This document shows, piece after piece, positions 8,365-16,953 of a stretch of DNA of 50,872 nt; within the stretch, counting starts at the first letter, position 1, and every line of letters starts with the position of its first letter. Position numbers and translations under genes: made by a program. Below the pieces are notes generated by a model that had not been told where the DNA came from, searched no databases, and saw only the letters and a program-made list of their open reading frames with translations. The stretch is from JAYZAP01 sp964645285 (GTDB lineage: Bacteria > Pseudomonadota > Alphaproteobacteria > JAAXGF01), in assembly GCA_964645285.1 (NCBI GenBank), contig CAZYDR010000010.1, positions 1 through 50,872 of the forward strand, given 5' to 3'.

Positions 8365-9717
8365 GTGACAGAGAACGCAGTGTCCAAACAGCTTGAGGGT
8401 TTTGTTGCCGGCGTCCAACGCCGCAATCCAGGGGAGACCGAGTTCCACCAGGCCGTGGAAGAAGTCGCCGCCACGGTCATCCCTTATATCCAGGACAAGC
8501 CGGTCTACCAGAAAATGCAGATCCTGGAGCGCATGGCCGAGCCTGACCGGGTGATCAGCTTCCGGGTCTGCTGGGAGGACGATGAAGGCAACATCCGCAC
8601 CCAGCGTGGCTATCGCGTTCAAAACAACAACGCCATCGGCCCCTACAAGGGCGGCATCCGTTTCCACCCCAGCGTGACCCAGAGCGTGCTCAAGTTCCTC
8701 GCGTTCGAGCAGACCTTCAAAAACAGCCTGACCGGCCTGCCCATGGGCGGCGGTAAGGGCGGTGCCGACTTCAACCCCAAGGGCAAGTCGGACAACGAAG
8801 TCATGCGCTTCTGCCAGTCGTTCATCAACGAGTTGTATCGCCACATCGGCGAAGATACCGACGTGCCGGCGGGCGACATCGGCGTTGGCGGCCGCGAAAT
8901 CGGCTACATGTTCGGCCAGTACAAGCGACTGACCAACCGCTTCGTGGGCGTGCTGACGGGCAAGGGCCTGGAGTTCGGCGGTAGCCTGATCCGTACCGAG
9001 GCGACCGGCTATGGCGCGGTCTACACGGCCCAGAACATGCTCAACGTGGCCGGTCAGGATGTCGAAGGCAAGACGGCAGTGATCTCGGGCTCGGGTAACG
9101 TCGCCACCTACGCGGCCGAGAAGATCAATCAGCTCGGCGGCAAGGTTCTGACCATGTCGGACTCGTCGGGCTTCATCCACGATCCGGACGGTATCGACGC
9201 CGACAAATTGGCCTATATGGTCGATCTCAAGCAGGTCCGCCGTGGCCGCATCAAGGAATACGCCGACGAATACGGCGTCGAATTCCACGAGGGCCGGCCC
9301 TGGGGCGTGACCTGCGACATGGCTTTACCCTGCGCCACGCAAAACGAGATTTCCACCGAGGAAGCCGCAACCCTGATCAACAACGGCTGCAGTTGCGTCT
9401 CCGAAGGCGCCAATATGCCGACGGTCAAGGAGGGCATCGACAAATACATCGAGGCCAAGATCCTGTTCGCCCCGAGCAAAATGGCCAACGCCGGCGGTGT
9501 CGCGGTATCGGGCTTGGAAATGAGCCAGAATAGCGCCCGCATATCATGGTCCGAGGACGAGTTGCAGAAGCTGCTGAAGGGGACCATGAGCAGCATTCAC
9601 GCAAGCTGCCTTGAATACGGCGACGAGGGCAACGGCTACGTCAACTACCTGAAGGGCTCCAACATCGCCGGCTTCGTCAAGGTCGCCGACGCCATGCTGG
9701 CGTACGGCGTGGTGTAA
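8365..9717 (+). CDS. gdhA: NADP-specific glutamate dehydrogenase
   Basis: Hexameric enzyme of 450 aa that interconverts 2-oxoglutarate plus ammonium and glutamate. The GTG at 8365 is chosen because AAGGAGAGG ends four bases upstream and the resulting length matches the E. coli-type enzyme (447 aa). Visible signatures are PYKGGIRFHPSV, the catalytic-lysine region PMGGGKGGADFNPKGKS, PAGDIGVGGREIGYMFGQ, and the dinucleotide fold VISGSGNVATYAAE. It probably forms its own transcription unit from the promoter at 8213-8240. Surrounding amine and amino-acid oxidases make ammonium disposal into glutamate a sensible role. Confidence 0.97.
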   Translation: MTENAVSKQLEGFVAGVQRRNPGETEFHQAVEEVAATVIPYIQDKPVYQKMQILERMAEPDRVISFRVCWEDDEGNIRTQRGYRVQNNNAIGPYKGGIRFHPSVTQSVLKFLAFEQTFKNSLTGLPMGGGKGGADFNPKGKSDNEVMRFCQSFINELYRHIGEDTDVPAGDIGVGGREIGYMFGQYKRLTNRFVGVLTGKGLEFGGSLIRTEATGYGAVYTAQNMLNVAGQDVEGKTAVISGSGNVATYAAEKINQLGGKVLTMSDSSGFIHDPDGIDADKLAYMVDLKQVRRGRIKEYADEYGVEFHEGRPWGVTCDMALPCATQNEISTEEAATLINNGCSCVSEGANMPTVKEGIDKYIEAKILFAPSKMANAGGVAVSGLEMSQNSARISWSEDELQKLLKGTMSSIHASCLEYGDEGNGYVNYLKGSNIAGFVKVADAMLAYGVV

Positions 9718-9730
9718 GAGGGAGAAAGAC

Positions 9731-9853
9731 ACCAGCGGTTAATATTATTGACCGCTGGCAAGCGCGAACGCGCGTCGCCGCTTATGCGGTGGGAGCCCCA
9801 GTCTGTATGAACACAAGGGTGGGCGATGTCAACGCAGGCCACCGTAGGTGGCC
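9731..9853 (+). repeat. Structured intergenic repeat, copy 1
   Basis: Between the convergent gdhA and dadA-like genes. It begins with a hairpin CCAGCGGT/ACCGCTGG (9733-9759), then a 31-nt core (9750-9780) that is 28/31 identical to 31366-31396. A CCGC/GCGG hairpin follows in the place where copy 2 has GCCGA/TCGGC. It ends with GGCCACC/GGTGGCC (9837-9853). The stem sequences differ between copies while pairing is kept, which suggests an RNA or DNA structure. Confidence 0.65.
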
Positions 9854-9861
9854 GTATAAAG

Positions 9862-11112
9862 TCAGAAGCGGTCGGCGCGATAGGCCGTGAGGTCGATGCT
9901 GGTTGGCTTGCCGGCAATCTGTTCAGCGATCAGTTTGCCGGTAAAGCCGCCCTCGGTAAGTCCCAGGTGGCCGTGGCCGAAGGCGTAGTAGACGTTATCG
10001 TAGCGCGGCGAGCGGCCGATCACCGGTAGCGAGTCGGGCAGTGACGGACGGCAGCCCGACCATTCAATGGCGCCGTCGGTCTTGAGGCCGGGGTAGAGGT
10101 TACGACCGTGCTTCAATAAGGCGCGGGCACGCGCAAAATTGGGCTTTGCGTCGACCCCCGCCATTTCCACCGTGCCGGCGATGCGCAGGCCGGTCTCCAT
10201 GGGGGTAGCGTAGAACTTACCGCTGGCCAGGGTCACCGGCCGGCGCACATCGACACCGGGATCGGGAATCACCATGTGATAGCCGCGCTCGGCCTCCAAT
10301 GGTACCCGGCTACCGAGTTGGGCCGCAAGACGATGGGACCATGCCCCGGCGGCGATGACCACGCTTTCCAACGGCCGCTTTTCGCCGCTGGCAAACAGGG
10401 CGCGCGGTCCATCGGGGCCGACGTCGAAACCCTCGACCTGCTGGGCAATAATCTCGCCGCCATCGGCCAGTAAACGATTGGCCAGAGTGGTGACCACGCG
10501 CCCGGGATCGACCACATGGGCGGTTTCCTCCGTATAGACCGCACAGGCGATGTCCGGGTTGATATCTGGCTCCATCTGGCGCAATTCGTCACGGCCCATG
10601 CGATGGGTGCTGAAGCCATAACGGCTGCGCATATCCCACCACTCCTGATCACCTTCAAGCTCGGCTTCAGTCGTGTATGCGTTGATCGACCCATCAAGCC
10701 GGATCAGGTCGTTGAAATCATCGGCGCTGAAGAGTTCGCGGTAATTGTCGAGGGTTGGCGCGTTAAGCACGCGAAGCGCATCGGAGATTTCCATGACCCG
10801 GCTGCGACGGCTGTTGGCCAACAGGCGGAGCAACCACGGCGCGGCGATCGGCATGTAGGACCAGCGCACGGTGAACGGTCCCATGGGATCGAACATCCAG
10901 CCGATTGCCTTCCACACCATGCCGGGCATGGCCAGGGGCACCATGGCGCTGGCGCTGATAATGCCGGCGTTGCCGAAAGAGCAGGACTCCCCCGGCGCCA
11001 CGGGATCGATAACCGTAACCTTGTGGCCATCGCGTTGAAGCCAGCGCGCGCAGGACATGCCGACGATGCCAGCGCCGACGACGGTAATGTTTTGTGTTGC
11101 TGTATCAGTCAT
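9862..11112 (-). CDS. D-amino acid dehydrogenase-like FAD oxidoreductase
   Basis: DadA-type flavoprotein of 416 aa. The N-terminal FAD motif VVGAGIVGMSCARWL is followed by CSFGNAGIIS, typical of D-amino-acid dehydrogenases. The central hydrophobic stretch (MVPLAMPGMVWKAIGWMF) fits the membrane-associating segment of DadA. The C-terminus has the second FAD contact, YYAFGHGHLGLTEGG. Such enzymes deaminate D-amino acids to 2-oxo acids and pass electrons to the quinone pool; hydroxyproline-type substrates are possible alternatives. It is monocistronic by position, converging on gdhA across the repeat element. Confidence 0.85.
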   Translation of the reverse strand: MTDTATQNITVVGAGIVGMSCARWLQRDGHKVTVIDPVAPGESCSFGNAGIISASAMVPLAMPGMVWKAIGWMFDPMGPFTVRWSYMPIAAPWLLRLLANSRRSRVMEISDALRVLNAPTLDNYRELFSADDFNDLIRLDGSINAYTTEAELEGDQEWWDMRSRYGFSTHRMGRDELRQMEPDINPDIACAVYTEETAHVVDPGRVVTTLANRLLADGGEIIAQQVEGFDVGPDGPRALFASGEKRPLESVVIAAGAWSHRLAAQLGSRVPLEAERGYHMVIPDPGVDVRRPVTLASGKFYATPMETGLRIAGTVEMAGVDAKPNFARARALLKHGRNLYPGLKTDGAIEWSGCRPSLPDSLPVIGRSPRYDNVYYAFGHGHLGLTEGGFTGKLIAEQIAGKPTSIDLTAYRADRF

Positions 11113-11161
11113 GCCATCCGCTATACACCAGTCCCCGAAGCCGGCACAGAGGGAATCTCAT

Positions 11162-12225
11162 CTAGTCGCCGGCGGGCAAATCCAGAGTGGCGCCAAGGCC
11201 CCCCAGGTCACAATCACCGAGACTGACTTCACCATCATAAAGCGCCGCCACGTCGCGCACGATAGCCAGGCCGAGACCGCTGCCCGCCACCGCCTCATCA
11301 TCACGCTGGCCACGATCGAAAACCCGGGCCCGGACCTCGGGCGCCAGACCGGAACCATCGTCCTCAACCCGCAGGCGCAGGCGCTCGCCTTGGCGTCCCA
11401 GATGCACCCGAACCGAGGCGTGGACCCACTTGCAGGCGTTGTCCATGAGGTTGCCGAGCATCTCCTGAAGGTCCTGGCGGTCGCCTAGAAACACCAGGCT
11501 AGCATCGCCCTCAACGGTGATGGTAATACCCCGATCCGCATGAATGCGGCTGAGGGCCCGGCGCAGTTCCTCGGCCACGGTGGTGACCCCGGTGCGCGCC
11601 CCCAACACGCCGCCCGCCGCCAGCGCCGCACGCAGCCGGCGCAGGGGCGACAGGCCGTAGCGAACCTGAATCACCACGGCGACGATCAATCCAAGACCGA
11701 GCATTACCAGAGACAGCACCAGGGTTTCCGTGAAACCGGCAATGGCGGCGCGCATTCCCTGGACATCCGCGGCGACGGCGATCTGAAAGACCCGTTTTGA
11801 GCTGGGAAACGTCACCGCCCGGCGCAACACCCAAAGCTGCTGGCCGTCGGGGCCTTGCACGCTGGCGCGGACCGGAAACCTGGAGTCCCGCGTCGATCGC
11901 CAACGCCTGGTCCCACAACGACCGCGACCGACGCATAGGTCCCTTCGACCCGGCGACCTGCTAGTACCGCCCGAATAGGGCCGGTCGAAGCGCGGATCGG
12001 CCAGCAAGCGCTTGAGGCGCATCACGCCGGTCGGTCCGACCTCGCTGACCGCCGACAGCCGACAGCCGACAGCCGATCAAGCTGGAGGACGAGCTGGTAC
12101 TCGAAGTCGCGCTCCACATAATCGCGGAACAGGCCCGACAGCCCCAGACCGGCGACCACCAGAGCCACGGTGATCCACAGGGTGGCCCCGGCGGCGAGGC
12201 GAAAGCCCAGGGAATTAAGTCTCAT
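11162..12225 (-). pseudogene. Disrupted sensor histidine kinase of a PepSY-linked two-component system
   Basis: The start at 12225 (MRLNSLGFRLAAG, a first membrane segment) overlaps the response-regulator stop by 11 bp. The frame breaks after LQLDRLSAV at a 7-bp tandem repeat (12051-12077). The rest reads in another frame from 12025 to 11162: second membrane segment (ETLVLSLVMLGLGLIVAVV), HAMP start (LSPLRRLRAALA), then an ATPase domain with NLMDNACKW, DDGSGL and GSGLGL. About 11885-11965 also appears locally frame-swapped: RRSRSLWDQALAID, expected for the family, reads in a third frame. No HisKA phosphoacceptor motif is present: the HAMP start runs straight into AAGGVLGARTG, as if about 100 codons were deleted. 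Probably non-functional; a separate C-terminal product could start at the overlapping stop/start (GTGATG, 12025). Confidence 0.8.
12051..12077. repeat. 7-bp tandem repeat inside the kinase gene
   Basis: Three full copies of GCCGACA (12051-12071) plus a partial GCCGA. With one copy the kinase frame would read on as LSAVSEVGPTGV into the downstream frame. The two extra copies (14 bp) shift it. Gain of one unit or loss of two would restore the frame. Confidence 0.85.
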
Positions 12226-12901
12226 GATTGCCGTCTTCGCCAGCCGGTGGCTCGAGGCGGTAGCCCTGGCCCCGAACCGTTGTAATGAAGCCGGCGCCGA
12301 GCTTGCGGCGCAAGCGTCCGACAAACACCTCGACGGTATTAGAATCCCGGTCGAAGTCCTGATCGTAGATATGTTCGACCAGTTCCGTGCGCGAGATCAC
12401 CCGGCGCTGGTAGTGCATGAGATAGGACAGCAGCTTGAACTCGTGGGCGGTCAGGGACATCGGCGCGCCATCAAGATTGACCCGGCTGGAGCGGGTGTCC
12501 ACCCGGAGCGGCCCGCAAACTAGTTCCGCCGAGGCATGGTCGGCGGCGCGGCGGATCAGCGCCCGCAAGCGCGCCAACAACTCCTCCATGCTGAACGGCT
12601 TGGCCGCGTAATCGTCTGCGCCGGAATCAAAGCCCTCGACTTTCTCGTTCCAGCGGTCGCGGGCGGTGAGGATGAGTACCGACATATGGCGGCCGGCCTC
12701 GCGCCAGCGTCGCAGCACGGTCAGCCCGTCGAGCTTGGGAAGGCCCAGGTCGAGGACCACGGCATCGTAGGGCTCGACCTCGCCCAGGTAATTGCCCTCC
12801 TCGCCGTCATGGGCGACATCGACCGCGTAGTCGGCAGCGCGCAAGGCGTCGGCAATCTGCGCCGCCAGGACCGGTTCGTCTTCGACAACCAGTAACCGCA
12901 T
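12215..12901 (-). CDS. OmpR/PhoB-family response regulator
   Basis: DNA-binding response regulator of 228 aa. The receiver domain (residues 1-115) starts MRLLVVEDEP with the acidic pocket, the phosphoacceptor Asp in AVVLDLGLPKLDG, the conserved Thr in LILTARD and the Lys in YAAKPFSMEEL. The C-terminal winged helix (about 125-220) includes LTAHEFKLLSYL and VEVFVGRLRRKLG. The frame extends upstream to 13000, but MRLLVVEDE is the family start. Its gene overlaps the broken kinase gene by 11 bp and follows the PepSY gene, the usual order for this QseB/PhoP-like arrangement. The intact regulator beside a damaged kinase implies it is orphaned or cross-phosphorylated. Confidence 0.93.
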   Translation of the reverse strand: MRLLVVEDEPVLAAQIADALRAADYAVDVAHDGEEGNYLGEVEPYDAVVLDLGLPKLDGLTVLRRWREAGRHMSVLILTARDRWNEKVEGFDSGADDYAAKPFSMEELLARLRALIRRAADHASAELVCGPLRVDTRSSRVNLDGAPMSLTAHEFKLLSYLMHYQRRVISRTELVEHIYDQDFDRDSNTVEVFVGRLRRKLGAGFITTVRGQGYRLEPPAGEDGNHET

Positions 12902-12932
12902 CAGAGGGGCGCTCCTGTCATGGCTATTTGTG

Positions 12933-13262
12933 TCATTGCTGTTTCCTGGCCGCCTCGGCGCCATGACCCTGGACCGAAAGAATATCGGTTGTCTGGGCAT
13001 TGAGCAGAAGCTTGATGATATGGCCCTGGGGCGTGACCATCCTCACCTGATAGACCCAGGGTGGGCCGCCGCACGCCAGTTCGGCCTCGATGACCTGCCC
13101 GTAATAGGCTCCTCGAACCCGGCGGAGGATGTGGCCGAGGCTGGCAACTTCTCCTGCTCGTAAGGGTTCGAGAGCACAGTCGTGCTGGTCGCCGCGCGCC
13201 GGCTCGAACCAGGCGAACAGGCCGGGGATGGCCAATGACAATATGAAACCACGTCGCGTCAT
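12933..13262 (-). CDS. PepSY-domain periplasmic protein
   Basis: Small exported protein of about 109 aa starting MTRRGFILSLAIPG, a signal peptide with an Arg pair. The mature part resembles a PepSY domain (GQVIEAELACGG, then YQVRMVTPQGHIIKLLLNA). Genes of this type commonly precede a response regulator and kinase and may modulate the sensor or a protease in the periplasm; the exact role is unknown. It ends 31 bp before the response-regulator start and probably opens that operon. The frame could extend to 13310, but the start at 13262 gives a clean signal peptide. Confidence 0.75.
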   Translation of the reverse strand: MTRRGFILSLAIPGLFAWFEPARGDQHDCALEPLRAGEVASLGHILRRVRGAYYGQVIEAELACGGPPWVYQVRMVTPQGHIIKLLLNAQTTDILSVQGHGAEAARKQQ

Positions 13263-13307
13263 GCCGCGGACCGTAGCAGTGGCAAAATGAACGGCGAATG
13301 AATAAGT

Positions 13308-13329
13308 CACTCAGTCTCCGTTCAGTTAA
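13308..13329 (-). promoter_or_regulatory. Possible response-regulator binding site
   Basis: Two imperfect 11-bp direct repeats, CACTCAGTCTC and CGTTCAGTTAA (plus-strand reading), lie about 46 bp upstream of the PepSY start. Helical-turn spacing of TCAGT half-sites is typical of OmpR-family operators. This would allow autoregulation of the operon. Inference from pattern only. Confidence 0.3.
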
Positions 13330-13506
13330 CGCGCCATAGAATCGCGTCACGTTGCGAGCCCAAACCGGTTCGTTTCGCGAGCGCCGCCGGACGACAACCC
13401 CTTGCCCCTGCTGTCCGGCGGCGCTCAACTGAGTTTCAGCCATTTTCGGGATTGTGCTATGCTGCAGGAAATTCGCGATGCCCTTACTTTAGTCGGAGAT
13501 TATAGA

Positions 13507-15009
13507 GTGAGAAACCAATTCCCTGACGGTGCCGCGATGTGCGGTGTCGCCTTGCCGCGCTTTGACATAGCTGTTGCACGCCTGCTCGGCCTATTGGTTG
13601 TTTTAGCGTTTGTGGCGGCCATTCAGCCGGCTCATGCGCGCGGCACGCCAGATAGCTTCGCCGATCTTGCCGAAGCGTTGACGCCGGCCGTCGTCAACGT
13701 CTCCACGGCACAGAACATGGAAGCGTCGGAAGGTCTTGAAGGCATGCCCGAGTTGCCACCCGGGTCACCGTTCGAGGAGTTGTTCCGCGATTTCTTCGAC
13801 CGCCAGAACCCCGAGGGAAACGGACCTCGGCAGCGGGTCACATCCCTGGGTTCAGGTTTCATCATCGACCCCAGCGGCTATGTGGTGACAAATTACCACG
13901 TCATCAGCGAAGCCGATGAGATTACGGTCATCCTCCATGACGACCGGGAACTGCCGGCGGTCATCGTCGGCCACGATCCGAAGACGGATCTGGCCCTGTT
14001 GAAGGTCGACAGCGATGAGCCCCTGCCGGCGGTGTCGTTCGGCGATTCCGACGCGCTGCGGGTCGGCGACTGGGTCATGGCCATCGGCAATCCTTTCGGC
14101 CTTGGCAGTACGGTGACCGCGGGCATCCTGTCGGCGCGGGGCCGCAACATTAACGCCGGTCCCTACGACGATTTCCTGCAGACCGACGCCTCGATCAACC
14201 GGGGTAATTCGGGCGGTCCACTATTCAATATGGACGGTCAGGTTATCGGGGTAAATACGGCGATCTACTCCCCCACCGGCGGCAGCGTAGGTATCGGTTT
14301 CGCGCTACCCTCGGCCCAGGTCGAGCCGGTCATCAGTCAGCTTCGTGAATACGGCCGCACCCGGCGCGGCTGGCTTGGCGTGCGCATTCAGTCGGTAACC
14401 GACGAGATCGCCGAGAACCTCGGCCTTGATGAGGCCCGCGGCGCCCTGGTTGCCGACGTCACGCCAAACAGCCCGGCCCAGGCTTCGGGGTTTCTGTCTG
14501 GCGATATCATTCTATCGTTCGATGGTCAGGATGTTCCCGAGATGCGTGATTTACCGCGCATCGTCGCCGCGACCACCATTGGCAAACCAGTCGACGTGGT
14601 CGTCCTGCGCAAGCGCGAGACCCTGACCATGGCGGTCACCATCGGTGAACTTGATGAGACGCCGGTGGTCGCGGTTGCGGCCAGCGCACCGGAAAGCGGC
14701 AGTACCGAGGCGACATCTCTCGGCATGACGTTTGCCACCATCGACGCCGAGATGCGCCAGCGTTTTGGCTTGAGCGACGAGGCCAGCGGCGTCGTCGTCA
14801 CCGACGTTGAATCCGGGGGCGCCGCGGCAAACCGCAGCATTCGTCCCGGCGACATCATCGTTGAAGTCGGCCTTGAGGAAGTGGTGACGCCCGACGACGT
14901 GGTCAGCAAAATCAACGAGGCCAGCGAGACCGACCGAAAGTCGGTGTTGTTGTTGCTCGACAGCAGCGGCGAACAACGTTTCGTCGCGGTCGATATCGAC
15001 GGCGGCTGA
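13507..15009 (+). CDS. DegP/HtrA-family periplasmic serine protease (Do)
   Basis: Trypsin-fold protease and chaperone of about 500 aa for misfolded envelope proteins. The GTG at 13507 is chosen because GGAG lies eight bases upstream; the signal segment LLGLLVVLAFVAAIQPAHA follows, exporting it to the periplasm. The catalytic triad is visible: His about 131 in TNYHVIS, Asp about 161 in KTDLALLKV, Ser about 235 in GNSGGPLF. Two PDZ domains follow (GWLGVRIQSV onward, and GVVVTDVESGG onward). It diverges from the PepSY/response-regulator operon, and envelope-stress regulation by that regulator is plausible but not shown. Confidence 0.95.
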   Translation: MRNQFPDGAAMCGVALPRFDIAVARLLGLLVVLAFVAAIQPAHARGTPDSFADLAEALTPAVVNVSTAQNMEASEGLEGMPELPPGSPFEELFRDFFDRQNPEGNGPRQRVTSLGSGFIIDPSGYVVTNYHVISEADEITVILHDDRELPAVIVGHDPKTDLALLKVDSDEPLPAVSFGDSDALRVGDWVMAIGNPFGLGSTVTAGILSARGRNINAGPYDDFLQTDASINRGNSGGPLFNMDGQVIGVNTAIYSPTGGSVGIGFALPSAQVEPVISQLREYGRTRRGWLGVRIQSVTDEIAENLGLDEARGALVADVTPNSPAQASGFLSGDIILSFDGQDVPEMRDLPRIVAATTIGKPVDVVVLRKRETLTMAVTIGELDETPVVAVAASAPESGSTEATSLGMTFATIDAEMRQRFGLSDEASGVVVTDVESGGAAANRSIRPGDIIVEVGLEEVVTPDDVVSKINEASETDRKSVLLLLDSSGEQRFVAVDIDGG

Positions 15010-15247
15010 GCCGCGAAAGAAAATTGTTTCGGTCGGAATTTTCGAAATGTCGCCAACAGGCTAGTTTGCGGCCGAAATTCAATGAATCCGGGCAAATATC
15101 CCCTAGGATATACGGCACCCCACCTGCAATACGGTTGACAAACCGTGAGCGGGTCAAAAAGATGCTATCTAACTGTCTTGGAGTTCGCCGTGGCTTTGGA
15201 CAATCGAACAAATAATGGCGCGGCATAATGTTTTGGAGGGCTACACG

Positions 15248-16900
15248 ATGACGGAGTACAAAGAACATTCGTTTATTCCAACGATCAAACAGCAATTCGC
15301 GGAAGGCAAAGTCGACCGCCGTGAGTTCCTGCGCACATCAACGCTTCTCGGCCTGTCGGCCGGCGCCGCCTATGGCTTCGTCGGCAAGGTGACCGGCGAG
15401 AGCTTTATCACACCGGCCAAGGCCGCCATACCGACCGGCGGCACCATTCGACTGTCCATGCGCGTCCTCGACGTCAAGGATCCGCATACATTCAGCTGGG
15501 TGTACGACAGCAACGTCACCCGCCAGGTCGTCGAGTACATGACCAAGACCGGCCAGGACAACATCACCCGGCCCTACCTGCTGGAAGGCTGGGACGCCAG
15601 CGACGATCTCAAGACCTGGACGTTCAAAGTGCGCCAGGGCATCAAGTGGCACAATGGCCGCGAACTTACGTCCGACGACATGATCTGGAACATCCAGCAC
15701 TGCCTCAACGCCGACACTGGTTCGTCGGTGCTTGGCCTGATGAAGGGCTACATGCTCAACGACGTCGGCGAAGGTGACGCGGCAACTACCGAGCTGTGGG
15801 ACGCCAGCGCCATCGAGCGGGTTGATGCCCACACCTTCCGCCTCAACGCCAAGCAAGCGCAGTTGGCGGTACCCGAACACATGTTCCACTATCCCTTCCC
15901 GATCCTCGATCCCGAGGAAGGCGGCAAGTTCGGCGTCGGCTCCAACGGCACCGGCGCCTTCAATCTGGTTTACCATGAGGTCGGCAAGAAGTCGGTGCTC
16001 GAGGCGCGCAACGACTACTGGGGCGAGGGTCCGTACATCGAAACGCTCGAGTTCCATGACCTGGGCGATGACCCGTCGGCGGCTCTCGGCGCCCTCGCCT
16101 CGAAGCAGGTCCACGGTTTGGACGGTGCCGATATCCTGGCGCTTGACGCGCTCAAAGCGTTGCCCCATGTGGAACTCCATCAGGTGACCACGGCGCAGAC
16201 TGGCGTCGCCCGCATGAAGCCCTTTGGTCCCTTCACCGACCCCCGGGTGCGCAAGGCCATGCGTCTGGCGATCGATACCGAGAAGGTTCTGCAGGCGGCG
16301 TATCGCGGCCTCGGATCTCCAGCCGAACACCACCATGTGGCGCCGTTGCATCCCGAGTACGCCAAGCTGACGTTCATGAGCCAGGACATCGCTGGCGCCA
16401 AGGCGTTGTTGGCCGAGGCCGGCCACGCCGGCAGCATCGAGGAAGAAATCGTCATCAAGACGACGTCGTGGGAACAGGCCGCGGTCCAGACCATGGTCGA
16501 AATGTGGAAAGAAGCCGGCATCAACATCAATATCAATATCCAACCCAGCGCCCAGTATTGGGAAACCTGGGCCAAGGTGCCGTTCGGCTTCACGCCGTGG
16601 ACCCACCGTCCGCTCGGCGTCATGGTGTTGGGTCTGGCCTACCGCTCGGGCGTGCCGTGGAACGAGTCGGATTACGACAACCCCGAGTTCGACCGTCTGC
16701 TGACCAAGGCCGAAGGCATTCTCGACGCCGACAAGCGGCGTGAAGTGCTGCGAGAACTCGAGACCATCATGCAGGAAGACGGCCCGATCGTTCAGCCGCT
16801 GTGGCGGTCGGTGTTTACCGCCATGGACAAGCGCCTCAAGGGCTTCCTCATGCATCCCACATCGTATCTGTTCGCCAACGAGTGGGGCATCGAGTCCTGA
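15248..16900 (+). CDS. ABC transporter solute-binding protein, family 5 (peptide/nickel type), Tat-exported
   Basis: Periplasmic binding protein of 550 aa for oligopeptides or similar solutes. The ATG at 15248 has GGAGGG seven bases upstream. The N-terminus carries a twin-arginine signal (DRREFLRTSTLLGLSAG) after a charged stretch, so export is probably by the Tat route as a folded protein. The body shows SBP_bac_5 features (LEGWDASDDLKTWTFKVRQG; then GRELTSDDMIWNIQHCL). No permease or ATPase genes adjoin it: it is flanked by a terminator and an alkyltransferase-like gene, so it must use a transporter encoded elsewhere. The ligand is unknown. Confidence 0.93.
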   Translation: MTEYKEHSFIPTIKQQFAEGKVDRREFLRTSTLLGLSAGAAYGFVGKVTGESFITPAKAAIPTGGTIRLSMRVLDVKDPHTFSWVYDSNVTRQVVEYMTKTGQDNITRPYLLEGWDASDDLKTWTFKVRQGIKWHNGRELTSDDMIWNIQHCLNADTGSSVLGLMKGYMLNDVGEGDAATTELWDASAIERVDAHTFRLNAKQAQLAVPEHMFHYPFPILDPEEGGKFGVGSNGTGAFNLVYHEVGKKSVLEARNDYWGEGPYIETLEFHDLGDDPSAALGALASKQVHGLDGADILALDALKALPHVELHQVTTAQTGVARMKPFGPFTDPRVRKAMRLAIDTEKVLQAAYRGLGSPAEHHHVAPLHPEYAKLTFMSQDIAGAKALLAEAGHAGSIEEEIVIKTTSWEQAAVQTMVEMWKEAGINININIQPSAQYWETWAKVPFGFTPWTHRPLGVMVLGLAYRSGVPWNESDYDNPEFDRLLTKAEGILDADKRREVLRELETIMQEDGPIVQPLWRSVFTAMDKRLKGFLMHPTSYLFANEWGIES

Positions 16901-16925
16901 CGCAAAACAATATTCGAGACCACCT

Positions 16926-16953
16926 GGGGGCCGCACATCGCGGCCCCCTTTTT
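16926..16953 (+). terminator. Rho-independent terminator of the solute-binding protein gene
   Basis: A perfect 9-bp stem GGGGGCCGC/GCGGCCCCC with loop ACATC, followed by TTTTT. It lies 25 bp after the stop, and its T-run overlaps the stop codon of the converging gene. Confidence 0.9.

Noticed and set aside
8254..9288. Antisense open frame of 344 codons in gdhA
   Set aside because: Glutamate dehydrogenase is unambiguous; the antisense product shows no domain.
12051..12077. Repeat array as a CRISPR or minisatellite remnant
   Set aside because: Units are 7 bp with no spacers and lie inside coding sequence; simple tandem slippage explains them.
15338..16936. Long open frame of 532 codons antisense to the family 5 binding protein
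   Set aside because: The sense frame has clear Tat signal, domain and ribosome-binding site; the antisense frame is a by-product of GC-rich third positions.
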